Notes under the pieces: model-generated
What the model saw: only the letters and a program-made list of their open reading frames with translations
Database searches by the model: none
What the model was told of the DNA's origin: nothing
Program-made: the position numbers and the translations under genes
Shown: positions 7,464 through 15,858 of the stretch, in pieces
How the letters are laid out: each line of letters starts with the position of its first letter
How positions within the stretch are numbered: the stretch's first letter is position 1
NCBI GenBank assembly: GCA_035476575.1
Contig: DATILL010000123.1
Span: 1-64,000 of the forward strand
DNA: 64,000 bases
Direction: 5' to 3'
Source of the DNA: DATILL01 sp035476575
GTDB taxonomy: Bacteria; Actinomycetota; Actinomycetes; Mycobacteriales; JACQDL01

Positions 7464-8227
7464 AGTGCGTGCACGAGGTACGAGGCGACCTCGCGGGGGG
7501 TGGTGCCCTTGCCGAACACCCGGTCCACGCCGAGCTCGCCGGTCTGCCGGGGGTCGAACCGCGGGCCGCCCACCACGAGCAGCGGCCGCCGCTCCCCCAT
7601 CGCCTCGCGGAACGCCGCGCCCATCCGCGCGGTGTTGCGCAGGTGGGCGTCCTTCTGCGTCACCACCTGGGAGACCAGCACCGCGTCGGCCTTCTCGGCC
7701 CGGGCCCGCCGGACCAGCTCGGGCACGAGCACCTGCGCGCCGAGGTTCACCACCCGCATCTCGCGGTAGTGCTCCAGCCCCTTCTCGCCGGCGAAGCCCT
7801 TGACGTTGAGGATCGCGTCGATGCCGACGGTGTGCGCGTCGGTGCCGATGCAGGCTCCCACCACGACGAGCTTGCGGCGCAGCAGGCGTCTGATCGCGAG
7901 GTTGACCTCCTTGGCCGGCAGCAATGGGTACTCCCGCTCCTGAACGTGCACCTGGGAGAGGTCGACGAGGTGCTGCACCCGGCCGTACACGACAAAGAAG
8001 GTGAACTCCGGCCCCATCGGCTTGGCGTGTACCACCATCGCTGGGTCCAGGCCCATCTTGTGCGCGAGCTGCAGCGCGGCGCCCTCGGCCAGCGGCCCGT
8101 GCGGGACGGGCAGGGTGAACGACGTCTGCACCATCCCGTCCCCCGTGGTGTCCCCGTACGGTCGCACCACGCTCCGCCCAGCCGGCTGTCCCGCAGCCTG
8201 CTGCGAACTGTCCACTGTGGATCTCAC
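7433..8227 (-). CDS. kamE: Lysine 5,6-aminomutase beta subunit
   Basis: A 264-residue subunit of the adenosylcobalamin- and PLP-dependent enzyme that converts beta-lysine to 3,5-diaminohexanoate. The B12-binding motif GTDAHTVG is present, with His132 as lower cobalt ligand, and Lys143 lies 11 residues later (ILNVKG). This is the same spacing as the cobalamin His133 and PLP-anchoring Lys144 of the Clostridium enzyme. Other family segments are VRPYGDTTGDG, VQTSFTLPVPHG and VLVSQVVTQKDAH. The GTG at 8227 overlaps the rloB stop (GTGA). The first 19 residues precede the usual start region and look non-conserved. The last residues (RRSSSYGR) are encoded by a palindromic repeat. Confidence 0.94.
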   Translation of the reverse strand: MRSTVDSSQQAAGQPAGRSVVRPYGDTTGDGMVQTSFTLPVPHGPLAEGAALQLAHKMGLDPAMVVHAKPMGPEFTFFVVYGRVQHLVDLSQVHVQEREYPLLPAKEVNLAIRRLLRRKLVVVGACIGTDAHTVGIDAILNVKGFAGEKGLEHYREMRVVNLGAQVLVPELVRRARAEKADAVLVSQVVTQKDAHLRNTARMGAAFREAMGERRPLLVVGGPRFDPRQTGELGVDRVFGKGTTPREVASYLVHALSRRSSSYGR

Positions 8228-8787
8228 CGCCTCTCCACGATCCTCTCCACCAGCAGCCAGATCGTGGTCGACGGGTTCCGCCCCGCCTCCAGCGCCTTGG
8301 CCCGCTCGATGGCGGCCGCCACGCTGTCCGCGAAGTCGGCGAAGTCGAGGTCCGCCTTGGCATAGGCAGGCAGATGCTTGCGAAGCCGCCGGACGACCGC
8401 CGCGTATCCATCGACGTAGGCCGTGCAGTCCTCATGGTGCAGCAACAACCAGAGCTCGAAGCACGGGTTCGACACGGCAAGCTCGATCCCCCTGTTGGCT
8501 GCCGTCCTCACGGCGGTGGCAATATCAAACTCATCGACGTCGACAACGCAGTAGATCTCGTCGAACTGCTCGCCACGATGTCGCACCATACGGCCGGCGT
8601 AGTCCACGAGCCCGGTCGGGTCAATCGCACGAACCTTTACGGTCAACGAGACCGAGCTGTCCCCACGAGCCCGCCAGAGCCCGACCAGGTAGGCCATCTC
8701 TGTGCGGCCTCCGCAAACGACCAGCACCCGGCGGCGGACCGGGAGTCGGACGCGGCGACCGCGAGATCTGTCCTCAGCTCGCGACAC
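8224..8787 (-). CDS. rloB: RloB-like predicted nuclease
   Basis: A 187-residue protein with the RloB family pattern. An N-terminal strand VLVVCGGRTEMAYL stands at the usual CEGxxTE site, the central strand is YCVVDVDEFD, and the hallmark AVSNPCFELWLLLHHED follows. RloB proteins partner AAA ATPases in restriction-linked and phage-defence loci and are predicted TOPRIM-like nucleases; the activity is inferred. The first acidic residue of the motif is replaced by Gly here, which could affect catalysis. It overlaps the ATPase gene by 14 bp and kamE by 4 bp, so all three are translationally coupled. It has no known role in lysine catabolism. Confidence 0.87.
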   Translation of the reverse strand: MSRAEDRSRGRRVRLPVRRRVLVVCGGRTEMAYLVGLWRARGDSSVSLTVKVRAIDPTGLVDYAGRMVRHRGEQFDEIYCVVDVDEFDIATAVRTAANRGIELAVSNPCFELWLLLHHEDCTAYVDGYAAVVRRLRKHLPAYAKADLDFADFADSVAAAIERAKALEAGRNPSTTIWLLVERIVERR

Positions 8788-9994
8788 GTCCGCCGGCCCC
8801 GTCCTGGCGTGGCGTCACGGCGTCGCTGAAGTCCAGGTCGAACAATGCCGGCACCGCGCCGTACGAGCCGGTCAGGTACCGGCGCTCGGTGTTCTCGTCC
8901 TTGCGGGGTCGGAAGTCGGAGAGTGCGTACAGGCTCGTTGCTCCGTCTCGGTCCTTTTCGACGAACCACACCTCGTCGCGGCCGAGGATGTCCTCCCCAA
9001 GCCACCGTCCGAGCAGGCTTGCCGCATGGGTGGTGGAAATCAACTGAGCGCCGGCCGGGTTGTTGGCGGGATCTCGAAACAGGAACACGACCTGATCGGT
9101 CAGCCGCGGGTGAAGAGCCAGGTCAATCTCGTCGATAACGAGCACGCCACCGGTGTCGAGGCAGTGCAGGATCTTGGTGAGATAGCTGAGCCAGACTCTG
9201 GTGCCGTGCGACTCCTCCCACAGCTCAAGGGGAGCACTGTGCGAGTTGTGGAAGAACACCAGTCGCCGACGCCCGGGCACGTCGCTGGCGGCGGTCGCGA
9301 TGTGCTGGATGCCGACGTCGGCGGCCCGGGCTAGCGCGGTCAGCCGGCTGCCTCCACTGTCCTGGTCTCGATTGTCCTGGTCGAGCTGGGTGATGATCTC
9401 CTGCTCATCCGGCTGCCGGTCCTCAGCGAGGACGATCCGCAGCCGTTCGGCAAACCAGGCATAGACCGTGGTCACCTGGGTCAGGCCGCCGCGTGCGGCG
9501 AGGGTGAGGAAAAGAGTGTTCGGTCGCAGCAGCTCCTCCAGCAACGTGACCTGCCTGCGGGCAGGTCCAGCCGTCGGCCCGGGGTGAATGTGCTGGCCCG
9601 CCCGCTCGAAGATCACCTGACGGCGGTTGTGGGGGTAGGCGTGCAGCCACTCCTCGCGGACCCGCTCGTCGTCGATCTCGAAGCCGTAGGAGTACCGGAC
9701 GCCGTCCAGCAGCACCTCGACGGCGTAGACCGAGGGCTCGACGGCGGCGGCCGGGTCGAGGCGGAACGGGGTGCGTGGGATGCCGGCGCCGGGCTCCCAC
9801 TCGGCGAAGGAGGTCCGGACGGCGGTCTGCATGAAGCGCAGCGCGTCCAGCAGGTTGGACTTGCCGGAGGCGTTGGCGCCGAAGAGCGCCGCCACGGGCA
9901 CGACCGGCCGGGACTTGTTGTACGCCGGCAGGAGCAGCAGCTCCTGCTCGGCCCGGATCGAGCGGTGGTTGGCGACGCGGAAGCTGCGCAGCAC
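8774..9994 (-). CDS. RloA-like AAA15/AAA21 ATPase
   Basis: A 406-residue SMC/OLD-like ATPase. Walker A is GANASGKSN (about residues 39-46), the linker signature is ESHGTR in place of LSGGQ, Walker B is VLVIDEIDLALHP, and the switch His is STTHAASLL. The predicted role is the sensor or regulator of the RloB nuclease in an antiphage or restriction-linked pair; this is inference from family and pairing. It starts at a GTG with a strong AAAGGAGGT ribosome site 7 nt upstream. A 62-bp, relatively AT-rich leader separates it from the end of kamD, so it could have its own promoter inside the kam operon. Confidence 0.88.
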   Translation of the reverse strand: MLRSFRVANHRSIRAEQELLLLPAYNKSRPVVPVAALFGANASGKSNLLDALRFMQTAVRTSFAEWEPGAGIPRTPFRLDPAAAVEPSVYAVEVLLDGVRYSYGFEIDDERVREEWLHAYPHNRRQVIFERAGQHIHPGPTAGPARRQVTLLEELLRPNTLFLTLAARGGLTQVTTVYAWFAERLRIVLAEDRQPDEQEIITQLDQDNRDQDSGGSRLTALARAADVGIQHIATAASDVPGRRRLVFFHNSHSAPLELWEESHGTRVWLSYLTKILHCLDTGGVLVIDEIDLALHPRLTDQVVFLFRDPANNPAGAQLISTTHAASLLGRWLGEDILGRDEVWFVEKDRDGATSLYALSDFRPRKDENTERRYLTGSYGAVPALFDLDFSDAVTPRQDGAGGRVAS

Positions 9995-10056
9995 GGTGCC
10001 ACCTCCTTTGGACAGGTTCGAGCCTTCTCGTGCAAGTAAACCGCAAGAATCGACCG

Positions 10057-11634
10057 CTAGCTTCCCGACAGGCCCGCTTCCAGAAGGTCAACGGCGGGGT
10101 TGTAGTAGTCCTCGGCGCGCGGCACGACGCCGTCCAGGCCCTTGCCGCCGTCGACCGGCCGCCGGGTGACGCCGAAGGTGCCGTCGGCGATGGCGTTCAG
10201 CAGCCCGCCGGCCGCGATGCGGTCCAGCAGGTCGACGGCCTCGCCGAGCACCTGGTGCGCCCGCCGTACGATGAGCCCGTCCGGGGCCGGCACGAAGTCC
10301 TCGTGCAGGCCGCCAGCCGCACCGAGCACGTACCGCACATTCTGCAGCGCCAGGTCCCGGTCGGACAGGAACGGCGTGACCACCGCCTCGGTCATCATGC
10401 CCACGAGCAGGATGCCCTGGCCGGTCAGCGCCCCCACCAGGTTGAAGAACCCATCCAGCAGGTAGCCGCGGAACACGTCCCCGGTCATGTGCTTGGTCGG
10501 CGGCATCCACTTCAGCGGCGCGTCCGGGAACAGCTCCCGGGCCAGCAGCGCGTGCGCCAGCTCCAGCCGCAGCGAGTCCGGCAGGTCCGGGTTGATCTCG
10601 AAGGCATGGCCAAGCCCGAGCTGCCAGTCCGCCAGCCCGGCCTCCTTGGCGAACCGCTCGTTCAGCAGCTGCGAGACGGTGACGGTGTGCGCGGCCTCGA
10701 CGGCGTCGGCGGTGGTGAGGTAGTTGTCCTCGCCGGTGTTGATGACGATGCCGGCGCGGGCGTGCACCATCCGGGAGAACCGCTGGTCGACGAAGGTTCG
10801 CTTCGGGTTGATGTCGCGGAAGAGGATGCCGTACATCGAGTCGTTGAGCATCATGTCCAGCCGCTCCAGGCCGGCCAGCACGGCGATCTCCGGCATGCAC
10901 AGCCCGGAGGCATAGTTGGTCAGCCGCACGTAGCGGCCGACCTCGGCGCTCACCTGGTCCAGCGCGGCTCGCATCAGCCGGAAGTTCTGCTGGGTCGCGT
11001 AGGTGCCGGCGAAGCCCTCCCGGGTCGCGCCTTCCGGCACGTAGTCGAGCAGCGACTGGCCGGTGGACCGGATCACCGCGATCACGTCGGCGCCCTCCCG
11101 GGCGGCGTTCTGCGCCTGCGGGATGTCCTCGTAGATGTCGCCGGTGGCCACGATCAGGTAGATCCACGGCCGCCGCGGCGGGTCGCCGTACCTGCGGATG
11201 AGCCGGTCCCGCTGCCGCCGGCTGGCATCGACGCGCCGGAGGCCGGTGGCGACGGCGCGCCGGGCGGCGGTCCGGGCCTGCTGCGCCGGCCGTCCTTCGG
11301 GGACGGTGAAGCGAACCGACCCGGCCGCTGTCTTGGCCGCCAGGTCGGCCAGGCCGGCGTGCCCGCCGGACAGCAGCGCGTGCCAGACCGGCAGCGCGAC
11401 GCCGTGCTCCAGCCCGACCTGGTCGCGGACCGCGTCGACGACGGTGTTGACCCACGGCTGGTTGGCGTCGCTGGCCGGGTCGGCGCCGGACAGCCCGGCA
11501 AGCCGCAGGGTGGCCCGCTCCACCGCGGTGGTGGTGTGGGTGCGAGCCAGCGCGATCACCGGTTCGGCCGCGGCAGCGGCCAGCCGCCGGGCCCGCCCGA
11601 CCACCGCCGGGTCGAGGTGCAGCTTGCCGGTCAC
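10057..11634 (-). CDS. kamD: Lysine 5,6-aminomutase alpha subunit
   Basis: A 525-residue TIM-barrel subunit that binds substrate and cobalamin together with KamE. Recognisable segments include the IYEDIPQAQNAAREGADVIA strand-helix, IRSTGQSLLDYVPEGAT, TYATQQNFRLMRAALD, YASGLCMPEIAVL, LNDSMYGILFRDIN and KWMPPTKHMTGD. The length matches the family. The GTG start at 11634 comes 3 nt after the amidohydrolase stop. In most bacteria kamD is followed directly by kamE; here an ATPase/nuclease pair of about 1.8 kb separates them. Confidence 0.96.
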   Translation of the reverse strand: MTGKLHLDPAVVGRARRLAAAAAEPVIALARTHTTTAVERATLRLAGLSGADPASDANQPWVNTVVDAVRDQVGLEHGVALPVWHALLSGGHAGLADLAAKTAAGSVRFTVPEGRPAQQARTAARRAVATGLRRVDASRRQRDRLIRRYGDPPRRPWIYLIVATGDIYEDIPQAQNAAREGADVIAVIRSTGQSLLDYVPEGATREGFAGTYATQQNFRLMRAALDQVSAEVGRYVRLTNYASGLCMPEIAVLAGLERLDMMLNDSMYGILFRDINPKRTFVDQRFSRMVHARAGIVINTGEDNYLTTADAVEAAHTVTVSQLLNERFAKEAGLADWQLGLGHAFEINPDLPDSLRLELAHALLARELFPDAPLKWMPPTKHMTGDVFRGYLLDGFFNLVGALTGQGILLVGMMTEAVVTPFLSDRDLALQNVRYVLGAAGGLHEDFVPAPDGLIVRRAHQVLGEAVDLLDRIAAGGLLNAIADGTFGVTRRPVDGGKGLDGVVPRAEDYYNPAVDLLEAGLSGS

Positions 11635-11637
11635 TGG

Positions 11638-13200
11638 TCAGCCCCTTTCGTAGATGGTGACGCCGCGGACGACGGTCCGTAGGCAGGCTGGGAGCGCCGC
11701 GCCCGGGTCGAGGCCGGGCAGGCCGTCCGGACCGGCCGGCGGCAGGCCCGCGACGTCCCAGATCGCGTAGGTGGCAGGCGACCCGGGCCGCAGCAGGCCC
11801 GCTCCCCCGGCGCCACGGCGGGCGGCCAGCCAGCCGCCCCGGGTCGCGGCGGCGAACGCGACCGCTGGCGAGATGCCGGCGCCCGGCGTCCGGTGGTGTA
11901 CGGCGGCCCGCACCCCGCCCCACGGGTCGATCGGCGTCACCGGAGCGTCCGAGCCAAGAGCAAGCGGCACCCCGGCCGAGGCGAACGACGCGAACGGGTT
12001 CAGCCCGGCGGCACGGTCCGCGCCGAGCCGCCCGGCGTACATCCCGTCCCGGCCGCCCCAGGTCGCGTCGAACGCCGGCTGCACGCTGGCCACCAGCCCG
12101 AACCGGGCGAAGTCCGCGACGGACGGCGGCATCTCGGCGTGCTCGACGCGGTGCCGCTGGGCCACCACCGCGCCCAGCCCGACCACCTCGGCGGCCTGGG
12201 CCACGCCGTCCAGCACGGTCCGCAGCGCCCGGTCGCCGATGGCGTGGAAGCCGGCCTGCACCCCGGCCCGGGTGCACGCCGCGACGTGCTCGGCGATCGC
12301 GTCGACGTCGTGCCACAGGTGCCCGGTGGTGCCCGGCGCGTCGGCGTACGGCGCGCCAAGCGCCGCGGTGTGCGAGCCGATCGAGCCGTCGCAGAACAGG
12401 TCGCCGCCGGCGCCCGCCAGGCCGAGCAGGGCGACGGTATCGAGCCCGGCCGGCTCGTCCCGGGAGGCCAGCTCACCCCAGTAGGCCAGCACCTCGGGGC
12501 CGGGCTCGGCCTCGGCCAGCCGCAGCAGCGCCTCCAGGTCCGCCAGCCCGCCGGAGATCTGCGGCCCGGCCATCTCCTGCAGGCAGCCGACGCCGAGCGC
12601 GGCGGCACGCTTCCGGCAGGCCCGCTGGGCGGCCGTACGCTGGGCCGGCGTGATCGACTCGTAGGCGGTTCGGCGCACGGCGTGGTGGGCGACCAGGGTG
12701 AGCTGGCCGGAGTCGTCGTACCCGGCCAGGCCCCGTGCCTCGGGGCAGGCCGCCAGCAGCGCCGAGGACACCACCGCCGAGTGGTGGTCGACCCGGGCCA
12801 GGTAGACCACACCGCCGTACGACGCCCGATCGAGCTCGGCCGGGCTGGGCGGCCGCCGTTCCGGCCAGCGGGTCTCGTCCCACCCGGTGCCGAGCACCAC
12901 CCGGCCGCGTAGCCCGCGGGCGTGCGCCTCGACCGCCGCCAGCGCCTGGGCCACCGACCGTGCCCCGCCGAGGTCCAGCCCGGTCAGCGCCAGCCCGTTC
13001 TGGGTGGCGTGCACGTGCGCGTCCACGAAGGCTGGCGTGACCAGCGCGCCGGCCAGCTCGACCACCCGGCCCGGGCTGGCGGCGGCCGCGGCGTCGTCAG
13101 TGCCCACCCAGGCCACCGTGTCCCCGTCGACGAGCAGGGCGGTGGCGGGGGGGCCGGCCGGGGTGTGGATCCGCCCGCCGCGCAGCAACGTCATGGTCAT
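11638..13200 (-). CDS. YtcJ-like amidohydrolase
   Basis: A 520-residue metal-dependent hydrolase of the amidohydrolase superfamily (YtcJ/N-substituted formamide deformylase-like). The metal-binding entry motif is VTPAFVDAHVHATQNG. Later ligands are FHAIGDRAL and HRVEHAEM, and ALGSDAPV carries the catalytic Asp. The substrate is unknown. It sits between kdd and kamD with gaps of only 13 and 3 nt, so it is co-transcribed with lysine degradation and may act on a lysine-derived amide or N-acyl compound (inference). Confidence 0.85.
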   Translation of the reverse strand: MTMTLLRGGRIHTPAGPPATALLVDGDTVAWVGTDDAAAAASPGRVVELAGALVTPAFVDAHVHATQNGLALTGLDLGGARSVAQALAAVEAHARGLRGRVVLGTGWDETRWPERRPPSPAELDRASYGGVVYLARVDHHSAVVSSALLAACPEARGLAGYDDSGQLTLVAHHAVRRTAYESITPAQRTAAQRACRKRAAALGVGCLQEMAGPQISGGLADLEALLRLAEAEPGPEVLAYWGELASRDEPAGLDTVALLGLAGAGGDLFCDGSIGSHTAALGAPYADAPGTTGHLWHDVDAIAEHVAACTRAGVQAGFHAIGDRALRTVLDGVAQAAEVVGLGAVVAQRHRVEHAEMPPSVADFARFGLVASVQPAFDATWGGRDGMYAGRLGADRAAGLNPFASFASAGVPLALGSDAPVTPIDPWGGVRAAVHHRTPGAGISPAVAFAAATRGGWLAARRGAGGAGLLRPGSPATYAIWDVAGLPPAGPDGLPGLDPGAALPACLRTVVRGVTIYERG

Positions 13201-13213
13201 GGGGCCAAGGCTC

Positions 13214-14257
13214 TCAGGATCTGGCCGCGAGCCGGGCCTCGAACAGCCCGCGCACGCCCGCGTCCTCGCGCAGCAGCCGGAGCGCGTACTCCGCGTGGCC
13301 CGGCACGTACCCGTTGCCGACCAGCATGGTCACATCCGCCGCCAGCCCCTCCGCGCCAAGCGCGGCGGCCGGGAACGAGGTGGCCATCGAGAAGAAGATC
13401 ACCGTGCCACCGGCCCGGGTGCACAGGACCGCGCCGCCCTCGCAGCCGGGCACGTCCACGCAGACTACGGTGACGTCGACCGGAGGACCGATCGCGGCGG
13501 CCAGCGCGACCGGGTCGCGGGCGTCGGCGACCACGACGTCGTCGGCCAGGCCGGCGGCCCGCAGCGCGGTGGCCTCCCGCTCGTGCGGCACCACCCCGAC
13601 GCAGCGCGCCGCACCGCAGCGCCGGGCCGCGGCCAGCGCGAGCGAGCCCGACTTGCCGGCGCCGCCGAGCACGGCGACGCTCGGCGCGCCGGTGCCCTGC
13701 CTAGTCACCACCCGGGCGGTCAGGGCGGGCGCGCCGCACACGTCCAGCACGGCCAGCGCCAGCGGCACCGGCAGGTCGGCCGGGAGCGCCGCGGTGATGG
13801 ACCGACCGAACAGGATCGCGTGACCCTCGCACGGCACCTGCTCGCCGTGACCGTCCCAGCCAGCCAGCCCGTCGCTGATCGCCAGCGGCGTCAGGGTCAG
13901 CGAGACCAGGGTGGCGATCCGGTCACCTGCCCGCAGGCCGAGCGGCGAGTCCGGGCCGACCTCCTCGACCACCCCGACCAGCATGCCGCCCGAGCCGGTC
14001 TCCGGGTTCTGCATCTTGCCCCGGGTGGCCACGATGTCCAGCACCGCGGCCCGGATCTTCCCGCCGTCGCCGTCGTACGCCTGGCTGAGCTGCCGGAACG
14101 ACGCGGCGTCGAGGTTGAGCCGCTCGACCCGCACCCGCACCTCGTCCGGCCACAGCGTCGGTGCCGGATCCAGCCGCCAGGCGGCCTGCGGCAGCACCCC
14201 GGCCGGCGCCAGCACTCGGTGCAGCCCGATCGGCGAGCCTTCCCTGCGCAACGTCAC
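13214..14257 (-). CDS. kdd: L-erythro-3,5-diaminohexanoate dehydrogenase
   Basis: A 347-residue NAD(P)-dependent enzyme that oxidatively deaminates 3,5-diaminohexanoate to 3-keto-5-aminohexanoate. It has a medium-chain-dehydrogenase-like layout: VRVRVERLNLDAASFRQ, a glycine-rich GSGGMLVGVVEEVG, the Rossmann motif VAVLGGAGKSGSLALAAA, and GGTVIFFSMATSFPAAALG. GTG 14257 is preferred over the ATG 13 codons upstream because GGGAGAG lies 6 nt before it and the extra residues (MLRLSIIIAGEIT) are unlike the family. It is the first gene of the minus-strand kam operon and is divergent from kamA. Confidence 0.9.
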   Translation of the reverse strand: MTLRREGSPIGLHRVLAPAGVLPQAAWRLDPAPTLWPDEVRVRVERLNLDAASFRQLSQAYDGDGGKIRAAVLDIVATRGKMQNPETGSGGMLVGVVEEVGPDSPLGLRAGDRIATLVSLTLTPLAISDGLAGWDGHGEQVPCEGHAILFGRSITAALPADLPVPLALAVLDVCGAPALTARVVTRQGTGAPSVAVLGGAGKSGSLALAAARRCGAARCVGVVPHEREATALRAAGLADDVVVADARDPVALAAAIGPPVDVTVVCVDVPGCEGGAVLCTRAGGTVIFFSMATSFPAAALGAEGLAADVTMLVGNGYVPGHAEYALRLLREDAGVRGLFEARLAARS

Positions 14258-14392
14258 CGTAATCTCTCCCGCTATTATGATGCTAAGCCGTAACATCTAT
14301 TGTCAGTTGCTGTCTTAACAGTAGCTTATCCATACTCTGATCGAAACTGTGATCGAGCGACCTTGCGTCCCGCGAGCCGCCTCGGAGGCCCG
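14258..14392. promoter_or_regulatory. Divergent kdd/kamA promoter region
   Basis: This is the most AT-rich stretch in the area. A plus-strand candidate is TTGTCA at 14300-14305, 16 bp, then TAGCTT at 14322-14327. On the minus strand CATAAT (14279-14274) and TAGCAT (14285-14280) are possible -10 boxes for kdd. An imperfect dyad around GCTGTCTTAACAGTAGC (14309-14325) could bind a regulator such as the Lrp-type protein encoded at 19.5 kb. Confidence 0.45.
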
Positions 14393-15823
14393 ATGTCCCA
14401 GCCCCATATCCAGGTCCAGCCCGATGTTCATGTCCAGCCCTATGTGTACCGCCGCCGCGAGCTGGTCGAGCCGGACTGGCGCCGGCTCCCGGCCTGGCGC
14501 GACGTCACCGCTGAGCAGTGGGCGGACGTGCGGTGGCAGCGGTCGCACTGCGTGAAGAACCTCCGGCAGCTCCGCACGGTGTACGGCGACCTGCTGGACG
14601 AGTCGTTCTACGCCGACGTCGAGCGGGACCAGGCCGAGTGGGCCACGATGTCCATCCTGCTGCCGCCGCAGGTGATCAACACGATGGTGCCGGACGCGGT
14701 GCCCACCGTCACGGCCATGCTGGCCGACCCGGTCCGCCGGTACATGCTGCCGGCCCGCTCCGACCGCGACCGGACCTGGCCGAGCCATCCGCACGCCACC
14801 CGCGACTCGCTGCACGAGGCCGAGATGTGGGCGGTCGAGGGGCTGACCCACCGCTACCCCACCAAGGTGCTGGCCGAGCTGCTGTCAACCTGCCCGCAGT
14901 ACTGCGGCCACTGCACTCGCATGGACCTGGTCGGCAACTCCACCGCGCAGGTCGACAAGCACCGGTTCAGCCTGAGGCAGGCGGACCGGCTGGACCGGAT
15001 GATCGACTACCTGCGCGCCACGCCGGGCGTGCGCGACGTGGTGGTCTCCGGCGGCGACGTGGCCAACCTGCCGTGGCCCCGGCTGGAGGCGTTCGTCGCC
15101 CGCCTGCTGGAGATCGACAACATCCGCGACATCCGGCTGGCCAGCAAGGCGCTGATGGGGCTGCCGCAGCACTGGCTGTCCGGCGAGGTGCGGTCCGGGA
15201 TGGAGCGGCTGGCCACGACCGCCCGGCGGCGCGGCGTCATGCTGGCGATCCATACCCACGTCAACGCCGCTGCGCAGGTCACGCCACTGGTCGCCCGGGC
15301 CACGGCGGCGATGTTCGAGGCCGGTGTCCGCGACGTGCGCAACCAAGGCGTGCTGCTGCGCGGGGTCAACGCCACCGCACCGAAGCTGTTGGACCTGTGC
15401 TTCGCGCTGCTCGACGGCGCCGGGATCATGCCGTACTACTTCTACCTCTGTGACATGATCCCGAACGCCGAGCACTGGCGGGTGCCGCTTGGCGGGGCGC
15501 AGGCGTTGCAGCACGCGATCATGGGCTACCTGCCGGGTTTTGCCACCCCACGGATCGTCTGCGACGTGCCGTACGTCGGCAAGCGGTGGGTGCACCAGGC
15601 CGAGGACTACGACCGCGAGCGTGGCATCTCGTACTGGACCAAGAGCTACCGCACCGGGATCGAGCTGGCCGACCCCGACGCGCTCACCCGAGCACATGAG
15701 TACTACGACCCGGTCGACACCCTGCCGCCGTCGGGCCAGGCCTGGTGGGCCGCGCACGCCCTGCGCGCCGAGGGTGCGCGCGCCAACCCCCTCCGTGCCG
15801 ATCATCGAGCTGTTGGGGCTTGA
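14393..15823 (+). CDS. kamA: Lysine 2,3-aminomutase
   Basis: A 476-residue radical-SAM, PLP-dependent enzyme that interconverts L-lysine and L-beta-lysine. The radical-SAM cluster motif CPQYCGHC (CxxxCxxC) is at about residues 167-174. Other family marks are VVVSGGDVANLP, IRLASKALMGLP, and MPYYFYLCDMIPNAEHWRVP near the substrate site. The ATG at 14393 has GGAGG 5 nt upstream; an upstream ATG at 14300 would add 31 residues over promoter sequence. The C-terminal tail (RADHRAVGA) and stop are supplied by a palindromic repeat. The product feeds KamDE encoded divergently. Confidence 0.93.
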   Translation: MSQPHIQVQPDVHVQPYVYRRRELVEPDWRRLPAWRDVTAEQWADVRWQRSHCVKNLRQLRTVYGDLLDESFYADVERDQAEWATMSILLPPQVINTMVPDAVPTVTAMLADPVRRYMLPARSDRDRTWPSHPHATRDSLHEAEMWAVEGLTHRYPTKVLAELLSTCPQYCGHCTRMDLVGNSTAQVDKHRFSLRQADRLDRMIDYLRATPGVRDVVVSGGDVANLPWPRLEAFVARLLEIDNIRDIRLASKALMGLPQHWLSGEVRSGMERLATTARRRGVMLAIHTHVNAAAQVTPLVARATAAMFEAGVRDVRNQGVLLRGVNATAPKLLDLCFALLDGAGIMPYYFYLCDMIPNAEHWRVPLGGAQALQHAIMGYLPGFATPRIVCDVPYVGKRWVHQAEDYDRERGISYWTKSYRTGIELADPDALTRAHEYYDPVDTLPPSGQAWWAAHALRAEGARANPLRADHRAVGA

Positions 15824-15858
15824 TGATCTCTGGTAACCCCGCTAGCTCGATGATCGGC
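15797..15858. repeat. Palindromic element copy B at the kamA/P450 junction
   Basis: GCCGATCATCGAGCT-GTT-GGGG (15797-15818) is inverted at 15837-15858 with only the three central positions unpaired; the loop is 18 nt. It encodes the kamA C-terminus and stop on the left arm and the first residues of the P450 on the right. It is the same family as the elements at 7423 and 53932. Confidence 0.85.

Noticed and set aside
10030..11682. 550-residue plus-strand open frame
   Set aside because: It is antisense to kamD, which is complete and clearly the real gene.
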